A program made the translations under genes and the position numbers. The notes beneath the pieces were generated by a model. That model worked only from the letters and a program-made list of their open reading frames with translations, was not told the DNA's origin and ran no database searches. Positions 5,964 to 6,362 of a DNA stretch of 6,362 nt are shown here, in pieces (within the stretch, counting starts at the first letter, position 1; every line of letters begins with the position of its first letter). This stretch comes from an uncultured Clostridia bacterium (GTDB lineage: Bacteria > Bacillota_I > Bacilli_A > RF39 > UBA660): NCBI GenBank assembly GCA_948433815.1, contig CAOJDZ010000044.1, positions 1 to 6,362 of the forward strand. Reading direction: 5' to 3'.

Positions 5964-6040
5964 TGGCGTCCCCTATAGGAGTCGAACCCATAACCTTTTG
6001 ATCCGTAGTCAAACGCTCTATCCAATTGAGCTAAGAGGAC
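5964..6040 (-). tRNA. tRNA-Arg (anticodon ACG)
   Basis: A 77-base cloverleaf: acceptor GTCCTCT pairs with AGGGGAC (one G-U), discriminator G, encoded CCA. The anticodon stem TTTGA/TCAAA encloses CTACGGA, with anticodon ACG at 6006-6004. The T arm holds GGTTCGACTCC. A34 would be deaminated to inosine by TadA to read CGU/CGC/CGA. It is the last tRNA before the terminator and closely resembles the Bacillus tRNA-Arg(ACG). Confidence 0.97.
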
Positions 6041-6052
6041 TTAATAAAAAAA

Positions 6053-6129
6053 TGGTCGGGAAGACAGGATTTGAACCTGCAACCACTCGGTCCCAAACCG
6101 AGTGCTCTACCAAGTTGAGCCACTTCCCG
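6053..6129 (-). tRNA. tRNA-Pro (anticodon UGG)
   Basis: A 77-base cloverleaf: acceptor CGGGAAG/CTTCCCG, discriminator A, encoded CCA. The anticodon stem CTCGG/CCGAG encloses TTTGGGA, with anticodon TGG at 6095-6093. C1 and discriminator A are normal for bacterial tRNA-Pro. Its 3' ACCA complements the UGGU bulge of the proS T-box in this window, and its anticodon would meet the CCU specifier with a U-U contact at the third position. Confidence 0.97.
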
Positions 6130-6150
6130 ATTAAAACTAAATTTTTAAGA

Positions 6151-6226
6151 TGGTGGCTTCAGTTGGAATCGAACCAACGACACCAAGATTTTCAGTCTTG
6201 TGCTCTGCCAACTGAGCTATGAAGCC
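6151..6226 (-). tRNA. tRNA-Phe (anticodon GAA)
   Basis: A 76-base cloverleaf: acceptor GGCTTCA/TGAAGCC, discriminator A, encoded CCA. The anticodon stem CAAGA/TCTTG encloses CTGAAAA, with anticodon GAA at 6193-6191. It lies 3 bases after tRNA-Asp and 21 bases before tRNA-Pro in the direction of transcription. Confidence 0.97.
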
Positions 6227-6229
6227 ACA

Positions 6230-6305
6230 TGGCGGTTCCGACGGGAATTGAACCCGCGATCCCTCGCGTGACAGGCGAGTGTGATAACCGCTACACCACG
6301 GAACC
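6230..6305 (-). tRNA. tRNA-Asp (anticodon GUC)
   Basis: A 76-base cloverleaf: acceptor GGTTCCG/CGGAACC, discriminator G (an AspRS identity element), encoded CCA. The anticodon stem CTCGC/GCGAG encloses CTGTCAC, with anticodon GTC at 6272-6270. Confidence 0.97.
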
Positions 6306-6308
6306 ATT

Positions 6309-6362
6309 TGGTTGCGGGAGAAGGATTTGAACCAACGACCTTCGGGTTATGAGCCCGACGAG
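6309..6362 (-). tRNA. Initiator tRNA-fMet (anticodon CAU), 5' part outside window
   Basis: The 3' 54 bases are present, from the anticodon stem to the encoded CCA; the acceptor 5' strand and D arm lie beyond the window. The anticodon CAT is at 6351-6349. The stem TCGGG/CCCGA next to the loop gives three successive G-C pairs, and A72 before discriminator A73 fits the unpaired 1-72 position. Both are initiator hallmarks and separate it from elongator tRNA-Met and tRNA-Ile(CAU). Confidence 0.93.

Noticed and set aside
5998..6222. A 74-codon plus-strand open frame with GFEPATT and ESNQRHQDFQS-like peptides
   Set aside because: It lies entirely antisense to tRNA-Arg, -Pro and -Phe. These peptides are the well-known spurious translation of the reverse strand of tRNA T arms and anticodon arms.

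Overview
The window comes from a very AT-rich, low-GC Gram-positive bacterium (Bacillota, broadly Bacilli/Erysipelotrichia/Mollicutes-related; many uncultured gut lineages look like this). Four things point there: A/T-biased codon use, purine-rich Shine-Dalgarno sites, a T-box leader, and the tRNA order fMet-Asp-Phe, which is typical of Firmicutes clusters. UGA reads as stop: the long frames use TGG for Trp, and the alkD-like gene ends in TGA next to a hairpin terminator. Every supported gene lies on the minus strand, so transcription runs from high to low coordinates.

Layout in transcription order. (1) 6362-5964: a tRNA cluster, fMet (cut by the window edge)-Asp-Phe-Pro-Arg, all with encoded CCA, closed by a strong intrinsic terminator. 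(2) 5877-5068: a single gene with its own extended -10 promoter. It encodes a SAM-binding Rossmann-like protein resembling DUF3419. (3) 5060-2639: a promoter, a proline T-box riboswitch, a short eukaryote/archaea-type prolyl-tRNA synthetase gene (proS) and, one base after its stop codon, an AlkD-like DNA alkylation-repair gene. A weak terminator overlaps the end of the repair gene. (4) 2613-1: a promoter followed by a VanY/DacB-like protein that has lost its zinc ligands, a YvcK/GlmR family gene, and a four-helix membrane protein that runs off the window.

The pieces connect. The T-box specifier reads as CCU (Pro), and its UGGU bulge complements the ACCA end of the tRNA-Pro(UGG) encoded about 1 kb away, so sensor and ligand are in the same window. 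The downstream cluster has an envelope theme: YvcK-type proteins bind UDP-GlcNAc and affect cell-wall precursor supply in Bacillus subtilis, and the VanY-like protein is anchored outside the membrane. The most unusual item is this VanY-like protein: its fold-defining motifs are intact, but His, Asp and His at the metal site are Tyr, Val and Arg and the catalytic Glu is Asp. I infer a peptidoglycan-binding or regulatory pseudoenzyme. I found no mobile element, CRISPR array or clearly new multi-gene system. No gap longer than 300 bases lacks an annotated feature; the largest gene-free stretch (4802-5067) is the T-box leader and its promoter.
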